Shown: piece after piece, positions 1 to 11,017 of the stretch | Layout: each line of letters starts with the position of its first letter | Numbering within the stretch: the stretch's first letter is position 1 | Position numbers and translations under genes: made by a program | DNA from: Wolinella succinogenes DSM 1740 | Lineage (GTDB): Bacteria > Campylobacterota > Campylobacteria > Campylobacterales > Helicobacteraceae | Direction: 5' to 3' | Length of the DNA stretch: 64,000 nucleotides | Assembly (NCBI RefSeq): GCF_000196135.1 | Contig: NC_005090.1 | Coordinates: forward strand, 1-64,000 | Notes under the pieces: generated by a model | The model's input: the letters and a program-made list of their open reading frames with translations, nothing else | Database searches by the model: none | What the model was told of the DNA's origin: nothing

Positions 1-1314
1 TTGCTAGGCGATACTACATTAAAACAACTTAAAGACGAAATCTCAACGCTTGAATATGAGCGCTATATTAAGCAGCTTCGATATGATGAAGAAGCCTCAC
101 GCACGGACTTAGCGGTCTATATTGCCCCCAATCAATTTATCGCTAACTGGGTCAAAACCAAATATGGTGAGCGACTCGCCCATCTCTTTGAGCTAAGCAC
201 AGGAATCCGCCCTAAAATAGAGATTCGCCTTGGTTCTTTAAAGAAAGATGTGAAAAGTTCTTCCCCCAAAGCGGGAGTTAGCAAAGGCCAAAAAAGCACC
301 ATCTTAAACCCATCTTTCACATTCGATTCTTTTGTGGTCGGAAATTCGAATCGATTCGCCTATGAGGTCTCGCAAAATGTCGCTAAAAAACAGGGAATCG
401 CCTATAATCCCCTTCTTATTTACGGCGGCACGGGTCTAGGAAAAACACACCTACTCAACTCGATTGGAAACTATAATGTTGCCAAGGGAAAAAGCGTCAT
501 CTATGTCACCAGTGAGCAGTTCCTTAATGATTATCTCTATCATATTCGCAACAACACCATGGATCGATTCCGTGATAAATATCGTGCTTGCGACTATCTT
601 CTTATTGATGATGTTCAATTTTTTGGCGGAAAACCCCAAATCCAAGAGGAGTTTTTTCACACCTTTAATGAGCTCCATAATAAAAACAAACAGATTGTCC
701 TCACCTCAGATAAGACTCCCAAACAGATCGCAGGACTAGAAGAGAGGCTCAAAAGTCGTTTTGAATGGGGAATGGTCTCAGATATTCAACCCCCAGAGTT
801 AGAGACTAAGATCAACATTATTAAGAAAAAGTGCGAATTTGATGGAATATACCTAAGCAACGAGATCATCAGCTATATTGCCACCAACATGGACAACAAT
901 ATCCGTGAGATTGAGGGAATCATCATCAAACTCAACGCCTACGCCAACTTGATGAATCAAGAGATCACTCTTCAATTTGCTAAAAATGTCCTCAAAGAGC
1001 AGATTAAAGAGGAGCGTGAAAATATCACTTTGGAAAATATCATTGAGGTGGTCTCTAAAGAGCTCAATGTCAAACCCGCCGAAATCAAAAGCAAAGGGCG
1101 AAGTAAAAATATCGCCAACGCTAGAAGAATCGTTATCTTTCTTGCGCGAACCCTCACACCCAACTCTATGCCCTCGCTCGCTCAATTCTTTGGGATGAAA
1201 GATCACAGCTCCGTGAGCAAGGCAATGAAAACGGTTAAAACAGAAATTGAAGAGGATGCGAACTTCAAAATGGTCATTGAAGAGCTAAAAAACAAGATCA
1301 AATCAAGGAACTAA
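1..1314 (+). CDS. dnaA: Chromosomal replication initiator DnaA
   Basis: DnaA binds DnaA boxes at oriC, oligomerises with ATP and opens the duplex. All four domains are visible: N-terminal domain I (about residues 1-75), a short linker, the AAA+ core with Walker A GGTGLGKTH (142-150) and Walker B LIDDVQ (201-206), and the C-terminal helix-turn-helix domain with the DnaA signature GMKDHSSVSKAMK near residue 400. At 437 aa it is slightly shorter than E. coli DnaA because the linker is short, as in Helicobacter. The start is TTG at base 1, so its ribosome-binding site and promoter are outside the window. The next gene is dnaN, the usual bacterial order. That the window opens on dnaA suggests the start of a chromosome record. 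Confidence 0.98.
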   Translation: MLGDTTLKQLKDEISTLEYERYIKQLRYDEEASRTDLAVYIAPNQFIANWVKTKYGERLAHLFELSTGIRPKIEIRLGSLKKDVKSSSPKAGVSKGQKSTILNPSFTFDSFVVGNSNRFAYEVSQNVAKKQGIAYNPLLIYGGTGLGKTHLLNSIGNYNVAKGKSVIYVTSEQFLNDYLYHIRNNTMDRFRDKYRACDYLLIDDVQFFGGKPQIQEEFFHTFNELHNKNKQIVLTSDKTPKQIAGLEERLKSRFEWGMVSDIQPPELETKINIIKKKCEFDGIYLSNEIISYIATNMDNNIREIEGIIIKLNAYANLMNQEITLQFAKNVLKEQIKEERENITLENIIEVVSKELNVKPAEIKSKGRSKNIANARRIVIFLARTLTPNSMPSLAQFFGMKDHSSVSKAMKTVKTEIEEDANFKMVIEELKNKIKSRN

Positions 1315-1473
1315 GCTCAACTTTGCTACAATGGGTGTGAATAAAAGTGAAAAAATCCATTGGATTAATTCCCCTTTGAGATTCCCTATCCATCGGAATC
1401 AAAAGGCACTTTTCACCAACTCACTGTCCACTACTACTGTTACTAAAATTATTTTAAATCTAAGGGGTCTGTC
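1315..1473. other. dnaA-dnaN spacer with DnaA-box-like sites (candidate oriC part)
   Basis: This 159-bp spacer has three DnaA-box-like sites: TGTGAATAA at 1336-1344 (reverse complement TTATTCACA, the classic box), AGTGAAAAA at 1346-1354 (reverse complement TTTTTCACT) and CTTTTCACC at 1409-1417. An AT-rich stretch follows at about 1437-1460. In Epsilonproteobacteria the origin is known to be bipartite, with box clusters on both sides of dnaA. This would be the downstream cluster; the upstream side is outside the window. Origin function is inference. Confidence 0.6.
1327..1332 (+). promoter_or_regulatory. Candidate -10 box for dnaN
   Basis: TACAAT lies about 140 bp before the dnaN start, in the T-poor part of the dnaA-dnaN spacer. 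It is a one-mismatch -10 element with no clear -35, which is common in this class. It immediately precedes the DnaA-box-like sites, so DnaA bound there could repress it. This is prediction only. Confidence 0.35.
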
Positions 1474-4879
<3,406 letters not shown>

Positions 4880-4889
4880 GGAGGGGAAG

Positions 4890-5264
4890 ATGCGATATGG
4901 TGAAATGGAGGTCAAAAACTTTAATCCCGAAGAGATTGAGGTTTGGCCTAACCGAAACGATCGTCACTATACGATCAAAATCACGCTCCCAGAATTCTCT
5001 TGCCTCTGCCCAAGGAGCGGCTACCCTGATTATGCGACCGTCTATATTGAGTATGTTCCCTCCTCTTTAGTGGTTGAGCTCAAAGCGATTAAACTCTATA
5101 TCAACTCTTTTCGTGATCGCCATGTGAGTCACGAAGATAGCGCGAATGAGATTTATGATCTTCTCTACAAAAAACTCTCTCCCAAGGAGCTCTACCTCAA
5201 GATGGATTTCAATCCTAGAGGAAATGTGCACACCATCATCGAAATTGATAGCAAGAAAAATTAG
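4890..5264 (+). CDS. queF: NADPH-dependent preQ0 reductase QueF
   Basis: QueF reduces preQ0 (7-cyano-7-deazaguanine) to preQ1 in queuosine biosynthesis, in the cytoplasm. The 124-aa product is the short, unimodular T-fold type. It carries the catalytic Cys (C40 in SCLCPRSGYPD) and general acid Asp (D47), and the substrate Glu in the family segment near the S-F-R-D-R motif. I chose ATG 4890 over an upstream in-frame ATG at 4872, because TAAGGAGGGG directly precedes 4890 and the upstream start would lie within the gyrB 3' end. QueH, another queuosine enzyme, is at the far end of the window. Confidence 0.95.
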   Translation: MRYGEMEVKNFNPEEIEVWPNRNDRHYTIKITLPEFSCLCPRSGYPDYATVYIEYVPSSLVVELKAIKLYINSFRDRHVSHEDSANEIYDLLYKKLSPKELYLKMDFNPRGNVHTIIEIDSKKN

Positions 5265-5273
5265 AGGTTTTTT

Positions 5274-5900
5274 ATGAGTTTTATTAGTAATCCCAATATC
5301 CACTTCTATCTTCTAGCCTATTTTATCGGCGGGATTCCCTTTGGCTATCTTTTGAGTCGATTTTTCTACAATATCAACCTTCAAGAGGTGGGGAGTGGAA
5401 GTATTGGTGCGACCAATGTGCTAAGAGCCCTCAAAGAGAGAGACCCGAAAAAAGCCAAAATGATGGCGGCACTCACGATGCTTTTGGACGCACTCAAGGG
5501 CGCCTTGGTGATTCTTGTGGCCAAGATGGCTGGAATGAGTGTAGAGACTCAATGGGCGATTGCGGTTTTGGCGGTGGTGGGACATTGCTTTAGTCCTTAT
5601 TTGAAGCTCGAAGGGGGCAAGGGAGTCGCCACAGGCCTAGGAGTGATGGCGGTGATGTTACCCTTAGAGGCAGCGATTGGCTTGGTCGTTTGGCTGGTTG
5701 TGGGTAAGACTCTGAAGATCTCCTCTCTCTCCTCTTTATTAGGGCTTGGCGCGCTTTTAATCTCAAGCTTTTTGATTCACCCTGAGATTCCAGAGATAGG
5801 AACTCACGCGCCGCTTTTAATCATCGCTTTTGTCATTTTTTACAAACATATCCCTAATCTCGTTCGCCTTTTTCAGGGCAAAGAGGGGAGGGTGGTTTGA
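5274..5900 (+). CDS. plsY: Acyl-phosphate:glycerol-3-phosphate acyltransferase PlsY
   Basis: PlsY is an inner-membrane enzyme that transfers an acyl group from acyl phosphate to glycerol-3-phosphate, the first step of phospholipid synthesis. The 208-aa product is strongly hydrophobic with about five to seven membrane segments. It has the three family motifs: GGIPFGYLLS near the N-terminus, GSGSIGATNVLR (glycerol-3-phosphate site) and the GHCFSPYLKLEGGKGVATG loop. It starts 9 bp after queF and overlaps folB by 3 bp, so queF-plsY-folB look like one transcript. Confidence 0.96.
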   Translation: MSFISNPNIHFYLLAYFIGGIPFGYLLSRFFYNINLQEVGSGSIGATNVLRALKERDPKKAKMMAALTMLLDALKGALVILVAKMAGMSVETQWAIAVLAVVGHCFSPYLKLEGGKGVATGLGVMAVMLPLEAAIGLVVWLVVGKTLKISSLSSLLGLGALLISSFLIHPEIPEIGTHAPLLIIAFVIFYKHIPNLVRLFQGKEGRVV

Positions 5901-6220
5901 CACTTCTTATTGAGCATCTCAAAGTGGAGGCGATCATTGGAATCTTGCCCGAGGAGAGAGAAAAAGCCCAGACGATTCTCGTGGATGGCTCTTTTTCCTA
6001 TGTGTTTGCAGGGAACTATCTCGATTATGTCGCCATCAAGGAGCTCATCACTCAACACCTCATCAGCGAGCGATTTGGACTCTTAGAAGAGGCACTTGTG
6101 AGTCTTCATCGAGAGCTCAAAGAGAGCTTTGAGGAGCTCACCGAAGTGAATCTCACCCTCAAAAAACCCGATATTCTGCGCGACTGCTTAGTCGGAGCGA
6201 GCCTCTCTAAACACTACTAA
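5897..6220 (+). CDS. folB: Dihydroneopterin aldolase FolB
   Basis: FolB cleaves dihydroneopterin to 6-hydroxymethyl-dihydropterin and glycolaldehyde in folate synthesis. The 107-aa protein has the T-fold segments IEHLKVEAIIGILPEERE at the N-terminus and a KKPDILRD segment near the C-terminus; family members are about 110-120 aa. The start is TTG at 5897, overlapping the plsY stop as TTGA, a sign of translational coupling, with AGGGGAGGG just upstream. It ends 3 bp from the convergent transporter gene. Confidence 0.85.
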   Translation: MTLLIEHLKVEAIIGILPEEREKAQTILVDGSFSYVFAGNYLDYVAIKELITQHLISERFGLLEEALVSLHRELKESFEELTEVNLTLKKPDILRDCLVGASLSKHY

Positions 6221-6223
6221 CTC

Positions 6224-8179
6224 CTAGCGGAGTAGGTGCAAAAACTGCATATGTCGCCGATACTGGTTGAGAATATCAGCGATGATCTGCTCTTTAGAGT
6301 AGCCCATGAGGTCATAGCCTTGACTTCCCTCTTTAAGGAAGACTTCGGCGCGATGGTATTGATAGATCTCATCCTCGCTCTCACTGCTCATGATAAAGGT
6401 GGTGGAGGTGTATCCTCGATTCCTCACCTCATAAAGAAAGTCAATCTCTTCGCCATGAAGCACCTCTAGGGAGATGCTCCCCTCCCCTTTTTTTACTTTA
6501 GATAAAACCCCTTCCCTCTCTAACTCCTGCGATACGGCAGTGATAGCCTCAAAAACTCTCTCTTGGATGAAAAGTGTAATGGCACTCTTTTTGTGGCGAG
6601 AGATAAGATTTTTGAGTCTTTTTTGCCAAGGAATCGGAGAATAAGAAGGGGAGAAGGTGATGGCTCCTTGGACTTTGAGAGCCTCTTTTTTAATTGCTTC
6701 GATTCGGAGGGCTTTGTGCATCCCATAAGCCATAAATAGCATGATGATCGAAAAAGGGAGTGCAAAGATGATAGAAGCGGTCTGGAGCGCCCCCAAACCC
6801 CCTGCAAGAAGAAGAGCCGCCGCGACAAATCCCTCAGAGCTAGACCAAAAGATTCTTTGCCATAGGGGGGTCTCTTTGATTCCTCCTGAGGTGAGCATAT
6901 CAATGACAAGGGAGCCTGAATCCGATGAGGTGACAAAAAAGGTGATGATGAGAATGGTCGCTAACAAAGAGGTGATGAAAGAGAAGGGAAGCGATTCGAG
7001 GAATTTAAATAGTGCAGTGGTGCTATCAGCCTGCACAGCGCTCCCCAAAGAGGTGAGATTCTCTTTCAAGATGAGGAAAATGGCGCTATCGCCAAAGACG
7101 GTGAGCCAGAGAAAAGTGAAGCCCACAGGTACCATGAGCACACCGATGACAAATTCTCGGATGGTTCGTCCTTTGGAAATCCTAGCGATGAACATCCCCA
7201 CAAAAGGCGACCAAGCGATCCACCAAGCCCAGTAGAAGATTGTCCAGCCTCCAATCCAACCCGTAGGCTCATAGGCGTGGAGATTGAAGGTTTTATAGGT
7301 GAGGTCACTCAAATAGGCACCGATATTTTGGACAAAAGTCTGAATGATAAAAAGCGTGGGACCAGCGAGCAGCACAAAGAGCATCAGGGCGATGGCGAGG
7401 AAAAGATTGAGTTCGCTTAGGCGCTTGATTCCTCCGCTTAAGCCCAAAACCACAGAGATGGTCGCCAAAGAGGTGATGAAAGCGATGAGAAGAATCTGTG
7501 TCCAAATCGTATTGGGAATCTCAAAAAGGTAGCTAAGCCCACTGTTGACCTGTAAGACACCAAAGCCTAAAGAGGTGGCGACTCCAAACATCGTGCTTAT
7601 AACAGCAAAAGTATCGATTGCATCACCCAAACGCCCTTTAATTCTCTCTCCAATGAGGGGATAAAAAGCTGAGCGAATCGTAAAGGGGAGCTGATGGCGA
7701 AAGCTGAAGTAGGCAAGGGCTAGAGCGACGAGTGCATAGATTGCCCAAGCGTGGATTCCCCAATGAAAAAAGGTGATTTTCATCGCCTCTTTGGCTGCTT
7801 CGACCGTGCCACCCTCCATTTTTGGAGGAGAGAGGAAGTGCATCACAGGTTCTGCAACTCCAAAATACATGAGACCAATTCCCATGCCCGCCGAAAAGAG
7901 CATCGCAAACCAAGACTTGTAACTAAATTCAGGCTCAGAATGATCCGCCCCAAGCTTCACATCGCCATGACGGCTGATGGCTAGATAGAGGACAAAAATC
8001 AAGAAGAGAGCCACGGAGAGGATATAAAACCACCCCAGTTTCTCAATGATTCCCTTTTGAATCATTGAGAAAAGGGTGTTAGCCCTCTGGGGCATCAGAG
8101 CCCCAAAGAGGACAAAGCCGAAGATGAGCAGAATGGATGAAAAAAATACAGGGGGGTTGAGGGTCGCGCGTATCTTCAT
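6224..8179 (-). CDS. BCCT-family betaine/choline/carnitine transporter
   Basis: This inner-membrane transporter takes up a quaternary ammonium compound such as glycine betaine or choline, usually driven by Na+ or H+. The 651-aa product has the 12-helix BCCT core and the family signature (WAWWIAWSPFVGMFIARIS, about residues 316-334), followed by a hydrophilic C-terminal domain of about 120 residues, as in BetT-type members where it senses osmolarity. ATG at 8179 follows AAGGAG. A TACAAT -10-like element lies at 8211-8216. The neighbouring Usp gene suggests a stress-response setting. The substrate cannot be told from sequence; no choline-oxidising genes are nearby. Confidence 0.92.
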   Translation of the reverse strand: MKIRATLNPPVFFSSILLIFGFVLFGALMPQRANTLFSMIQKGIIEKLGWFYILSVALFLIFVLYLAISRHGDVKLGADHSEPEFSYKSWFAMLFSAGMGIGLMYFGVAEPVMHFLSPPKMEGGTVEAAKEAMKITFFHWGIHAWAIYALVALALAYFSFRHQLPFTIRSAFYPLIGERIKGRLGDAIDTFAVISTMFGVATSLGFGVLQVNSGLSYLFEIPNTIWTQILLIAFITSLATISVVLGLSGGIKRLSELNLFLAIALMLFVLLAGPTLFIIQTFVQNIGAYLSDLTYKTFNLHAYEPTGWIGGWTIFYWAWWIAWSPFVGMFIARISKGRTIREFVIGVLMVPVGFTFLWLTVFGDSAIFLILKENLTSLGSAVQADSTTALFKFLESLPFSFITSLLATILIITFFVTSSDSGSLVIDMLTSGGIKETPLWQRIFWSSSEGFVAAALLLAGGLGALQTASIIFALPFSIIMLFMAYGMHKALRIEAIKKEALKVQGAITFSPSYSPIPWQKRLKNLISRHKKSAITLFIQERVFEAITAVSQELEREGVLSKVKKGEGSISLEVLHGEEIDFLYEVRNRGYTSTTFIMSSESEDEIYQYHRAEVFLKEGSQGYDLMGYSKEQIIADILNQYRRHMQFLHLLR

Positions 8180-8278
8180 GAAACTCCTTAAATTTTTTTA
8201 AGCTAGTTTCATTGTAGCGGATAAAAATAAAGTTTATTTTAAGGGGTGCCTCTAAAGCTCACCCAAGGAGTGATTTCC

Positions 8279-9136
8279 TCACTCCGAATCGGTTTTGAAA
8301 ATGAGCACATCCTTGGGGCTTTGATTCAAAATATCCATGGAGAAGAAACTGATATTTCCTGTGGTGTTCAGCGCAATGAGATCGCTTTGAGCCTCTTTGA
8401 CCTTTTGGAGGCAGAGTTTAGCGCTGAAGACTCCCGTTTCCATGAGGAGCTTGATGCGGTGTTTTCCCGAGGGAAGTTTAAGCTTTTCGATGAAATGGTC
8501 GGCTTCACTGGCGCTTTGGTTGTCGATATCTTTGTGGTAGCGAAGAATCTCATCCTTGTCCAATCCATACATCCCAAGACGCTGTTCAAAAGGCTTAAGA
8601 ATGACATGAAAGAGCGAAATATAGGCATGGGGAAAGAGGTGGAGTGTCAGATTCGCCATCTTCTGGCTCGAGGGTGAAAAATCGGTGGGAATAAAAATTT
8701 TGGAGTAATCGCTCTCCTCTTCGTTTTTCACCACCAAAACAGGAATGGTTGAAGAGCGGATGATTTTTCGGCAGTGGCTTCCGAGGAAAAACTCTCGCAA
8801 TAGGTTATCCTCACCCGAAGTCCCAATAAGAAGTAGGGAGGCTTGCGTCTCTTTAATCGCCGAGATAATCGATTCCTCGATTCCTCCTTGACGGCATAGA
8901 AGTGTGGCTTTGACTTCTGGATAGCGAGCGTAAAAGGGCTCTAAAAGCTTGCAAAGATTGGCTTCGATTTGTGTGAGCTCGATGATTTTAGGGGCAAAGA
9001 GGGTTGTTTCGCTCACATGGAGGATAAAAAGGGGTTTGTGGTATCTCTTGGCTAGTTTGAACGCCTTCTCCAAGACGACTTTTCCCGTAGGAGAGAGATC
9101 GGTTGCGACCAGTAGAGGAAATTTGGATGAAAGCAT
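8279..9136 (-). CDS. Tandem-domain universal stress protein
   Basis: The 285-aa cytoplasmic protein carries two Usp folds in tandem, as in UspE. The first (about residues 1-145) starts PLLVATDLSPTG and has a near-canonical nucleotide-binding loop GTSG-x10-GS. The second (about 148-285) starts KIFIPTDFSPSS but has lost the glycine loop (ALNTTGNISFFSM), so only the first half probably binds ATP. The start ATG at 9136 follows CCAAGGAG. It is a single gene on the minus strand, 99 bp upstream of the BCCT transporter. Confidence 0.9.
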   Translation of the reverse strand: MLSSKFPLLVATDLSPTGKVVLEKAFKLAKRYHKPLFILHVSETTLFAPKIIELTQIEANLCKLLEPFYARYPEVKATLLCRQGGIEESIISAIKETQASLLLIGTSGEDNLLREFFLGSHCRKIIRSSTIPVLVVKNEEESDYSKIFIPTDFSPSSQKMANLTLHLFPHAYISLFHVILKPFEQRLGMYGLDKDEILRYHKDIDNQSASEADHFIEKLKLPSGKHRIKLLMETGVFSAKLCLQKVKEAQSDLIALNTTGNISFFSMDILNQSPKDVLIFKTDSE

Positions 9137-9220
9137 TCTAAGCTCCTTGGATCATGATGGAGAGTATGGGTTAAGATTATATTAGAAAAAGAGGTTTTTA
9201 CCAAGCAAATAGGGGAACTC

Positions 9221-9249
9221 TTCCCTGAGAAGGGGGAGTTCTCAGGGAA
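9221..9249. terminator. Perfect 11-bp inverted repeat, possible terminator
   Basis: TTCCCTGAGAA (9221-9231) and TTCTCAGGGAA (9239-9249) form a perfect 11-bp stem with a 7-nt G-rich loop. It lies 50 bp beyond the stop codon of the lipoprotein gene and 85 bp before the Usp gene, both on the minus strand. A terminator for the tsdA operon is the simplest reading, but no T-tract follows on either strand. Confidence 0.45.
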
Positions 9250-9298
9250 ACTACACAAGGAGGAAAATTATGCGTTTGGGGTTACTATGAGAGCAATC

Positions 9299-9790
9299 TT
9301 ACCTTAGGAGCCCCCTTACGATGGGCTCCCGACCAAGCGAATCCCAAGACATGAGGAACTGCACTCCCTCAGAGGTCTTCTCTAGGATCACATAGCGGGG
9401 CGATGCTTCATTAGAGTAGTGTGCGCTTCGTCGCTCAACATAGAGCGCGCAGTTGTTATTGGCACTTGGCCAAGAACCAAAATAGACGGCGGCTTTAGTG
9501 CCATCCGCGCTATTTTCGTAACTCCCCTTGTAGGAGAATTCGCTCTCACAAGGGGAAGGAGAGAGATCTTTGCCCATGTGGTTTTTAAGCTCAGGGAAGG
9601 AGACAAGCAATTTCTCTCCCCTCTGCTCCACCTTTAGGGCAGTGGCTTGACCTTTTAGCTTTCCTGCTTGGGTTGCTTTGCCACTTAGTGCAGGAGATTG
9701 CATGATCTCTCCTGCACTATACTTGGCGCTACACCCTGCTAGCGCCAAGGAAGCCGCTACGATTCCCATGAATAGTTTCATCTTCTTCAT
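9299..9790 (-). CDS. Small lipoprotein encoded after tsdA
   Basis: I do not recognise the family. The 163-aa product begins with a lipoprotein signal (basic MKKMK, hydrophobic stretch, lipobox LALAGC at about residues 15-20), so it should be acylated and sit in the periplasm. The mature part is soluble and has two further Cys residues (SPCESEF; NNCALYVE) that could form a disulfide. I chose ATG 9790 over an in-frame GTG at 9805 because AAAGGAG lies just before 9790 and the longer form would overlap tsdA. It starts 11 bp after the tsdA stop, so the two are co-transcribed and may work together. Confidence 0.85.
   Translation of the reverse strand: MKKMKLFMGIVAASLALAGCSAKYSAGEIMQSPALSGKATQAGKLKGQATALKVEQRGEKLLVSFPELKNHMGKDLSPSPCESEFSYKGSYENSADGTKAAVYFGSWPSANNNCALYVERRSAHYSNEASPRYVILEKTSEGVQFLMSWDSLGREPIVRGLLR
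9307..9329 (-). other. Hairpin inside the 3' end of the lipoprotein gene
   Basis: GGAGCCC (9307-9313) and GGGCTCC (9323-9329) form a GC-rich 7-bp stem within the last codons of the lipoprotein gene. It may protect the 3' end of the transcript. No T-run follows, so it is not a standard terminator. Confidence 0.35.
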
Positions 9791-9801
9791 ATTGGCTCCT
9801 T

Positions 9802-10917
9802 TCACTTCGCGGCGGGTTTTTGTTTGATGATTCCCTTGTAGGGACCCACCTTATAATCCATTTGGGTCTTGCCCTCATCAGGGAAAATATAGCTCCCCTC
9901 AGGTCCATAGGGTCCTGGCTGGTCATGATCAGGAACGCGGACTTTAGGATCCACGAAGTCATTCTGACGATTGAGCTTCACGGTGCGATAGTGGCTATAG
10001 TCATTGATGAATGCAGCCACATCATAGGCATCTTTATCACTCAAAGTGGGAGCTCCCTTAGGCATGGTGCTCTTGATGAAATCGGCCGCTTTGAGCGTTC
10101 GATACATTCCCGCTCCAGTGTTGTAAGTGTCATCACTTCCCCATAGGGGAGGGAACTCATACCCTGCGGGCTTTCCATCTTTGCTCTCTCGTCTGAGCCC
10201 TTCACCCTCAGCTCCATGACAAGAGGCACAATCTCTTGCATAGACTTCTGCGCCATTTTTGACATCGGCAGCATTTTGTTGAACCATCTTGCGATCCACT
10301 GTCTTGAGGCTTCGTCCCTCGATCTTGGCCCCGACAGGGATTCCTTGGCCTAGCCAATGAATGTAAGCCAAAAAGGCCTTCATCTCTTTGCCCTCTGCAG
10401 GCAAAGGATAACCGTTCATGCTTCTTTGCATACAGCCATTGACTCTAGCGGCCATGGTGCCTAGAGAGTTTTCTCTATTTCGATACTGGGGGAAATTCGC
10501 GTGGTTATCCACTAAAGGAGCCGCGTATTTGGCGGTCCCTGCTCCCAAGTGACAGCTATTACAGGAGAGGTTATTTCCTGAGTAGCGCATGTTTGGATCG
10601 GCTACTTCAGGCCCAATCACTGCTTGAGTGTTCACGAACAGCTCATAGCCATACTGGACGAATTCTCCATAGATGCTATCAGGAACGACAGGTTTGGCAT
10701 TGATCGTATCCCAAAAAACATCTCCCTCAAATTTGGGTAGAGCGTATTGAATGGTTGGATTCTTGATCTCGTTGATCGTTTTTCCTTCCACCCACTCCAG
10801 TTTAGGAGCGTCATACCCACTCTTGCCTCTAGCCTCAAGCGTCCAACGCTCAAAAGCTAAGGTGCTGGTTGTTAGGCAACCTAGGGCTAGCATTCCTGCT
10901 AAAGCTCCTCTAACCAT
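9802..10917 (-). CDS. tsdA: Dihaem cytochrome c, TsdA-type thiosulfate dehydrogenase/tetrathionate reductase
   Basis: TsdA interconverts two thiosulfates and tetrathionate in the periplasm. The 371-aa product has an N-terminal export signal (about 1-21) and two haem c motifs, CNSCH (119-123) and CASCH (230-234). Between them lies RVNGCMQRSMNG (Cys162), matching the region that supplies the rare axial Cys ligand to the active-site haem in TsdA. I chose ATG 10917, preceded by AAGGAGAAGAGG, because the longer frame to 11037 would put 40 non-signal residues before the signal. In Campylobacter TsdA mainly reduces tetrathionate, but direction cannot be read from sequence. The divergent neighbour is a sensory operon. 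Confidence 0.82.
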   Translation of the reverse strand: MVRGALAGMLALGCLTTSTLAFERWTLEARGKSGYDAPKLEWVEGKTINEIKNPTIQYALPKFEGDVFWDTINAKPVVPDSIYGEFVQYGYELFVNTQAVIGPEVADPNMRYSGNNLSCNSCHLGAGTAKYAAPLVDNHANFPQYRNRENSLGTMAARVNGCMQRSMNGYPLPAEGKEMKAFLAYIHWLGQGIPVGAKIEGRSLKTVDRKMVQQNAADVKNGAEVYARDCASCHGAEGEGLRRESKDGKPAGYEFPPLWGSDDTYNTGAGMYRTLKAADFIKSTMPKGAPTLSDKDAYDVAAFINDYSHYRTVKLNRQNDFVDPKVRVPDHDQPGPYGPEGSYIFPDEGKTQMDYKVGPYKGIIKQKPAAK

Positions 10918-10953
10918 CCTCTTCTCCTTCACAATCAGATTAGGTCCGAGGAG

Positions 10954-10959
10954 ATTGTA
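10954..10959 (-). promoter_or_regulatory. Candidate -10 box for tsdA
   Basis: On the minus strand TACAAT lies 37 bp upstream of the tsdA start codon. The direct repeat at 10970-10987 sits just upstream of it, in the position expected for a transcriptional activator. Confidence 0.45.
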
Positions 10960-10969
10960 GATAAACAAA

Positions 10970-10987
10970 GTCAATTTATCGTCAATT
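10970..10987 (+). promoter_or_regulatory. Direct repeat GTCAATT-N4-GTCAATT, candidate OmpR-type operator
   Basis: GTCAATT at 10970-10976 is repeated exactly at 10981-10987, an 11-bp period. OmpR/PhoB-family regulators typically bind two head-to-tail half-sites about one helical turn apart. The site lies midway between divergent tsdA and an operon that itself encodes an OmpR-family regulator. That this regulator binds here is inference. Confidence 0.55.
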
Positions 10988-11001
10988 GGTGCTTTTTGGT
11001 C

Positions 11002-11007
11002 TATAAT
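11002..11007 (+). promoter_or_regulatory. Perfect -10 box for the sensory operon
   Basis: TATAAT with a T-rich stretch just upstream (GCTTTTTGGTC) resembles the sigma-70 promoters of Epsilonproteobacteria. Transcription would start near 11014, only about four bases before the ATG at 11018, so the message may be nearly leaderless. Confidence 0.55.
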
Positions 11008-11017
11008 TGATTCCACC

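Noticed and set aside
6741-7235. 164-codon plus-strand frame inside the BCCT transporter gene
   Set aside because: Low-complexity composition typical of an antisense shadow, with no motif.
8246-8677. 143-codon plus-strand frame overlapping the Usp gene
   Set aside because: Antisense to clear Usp domains; no independent support.
9307-9329. Rho-independent terminator for the tsdA operon
   Set aside because: The stem lies in coding sequence and no T-run follows; kept only as a hairpin.
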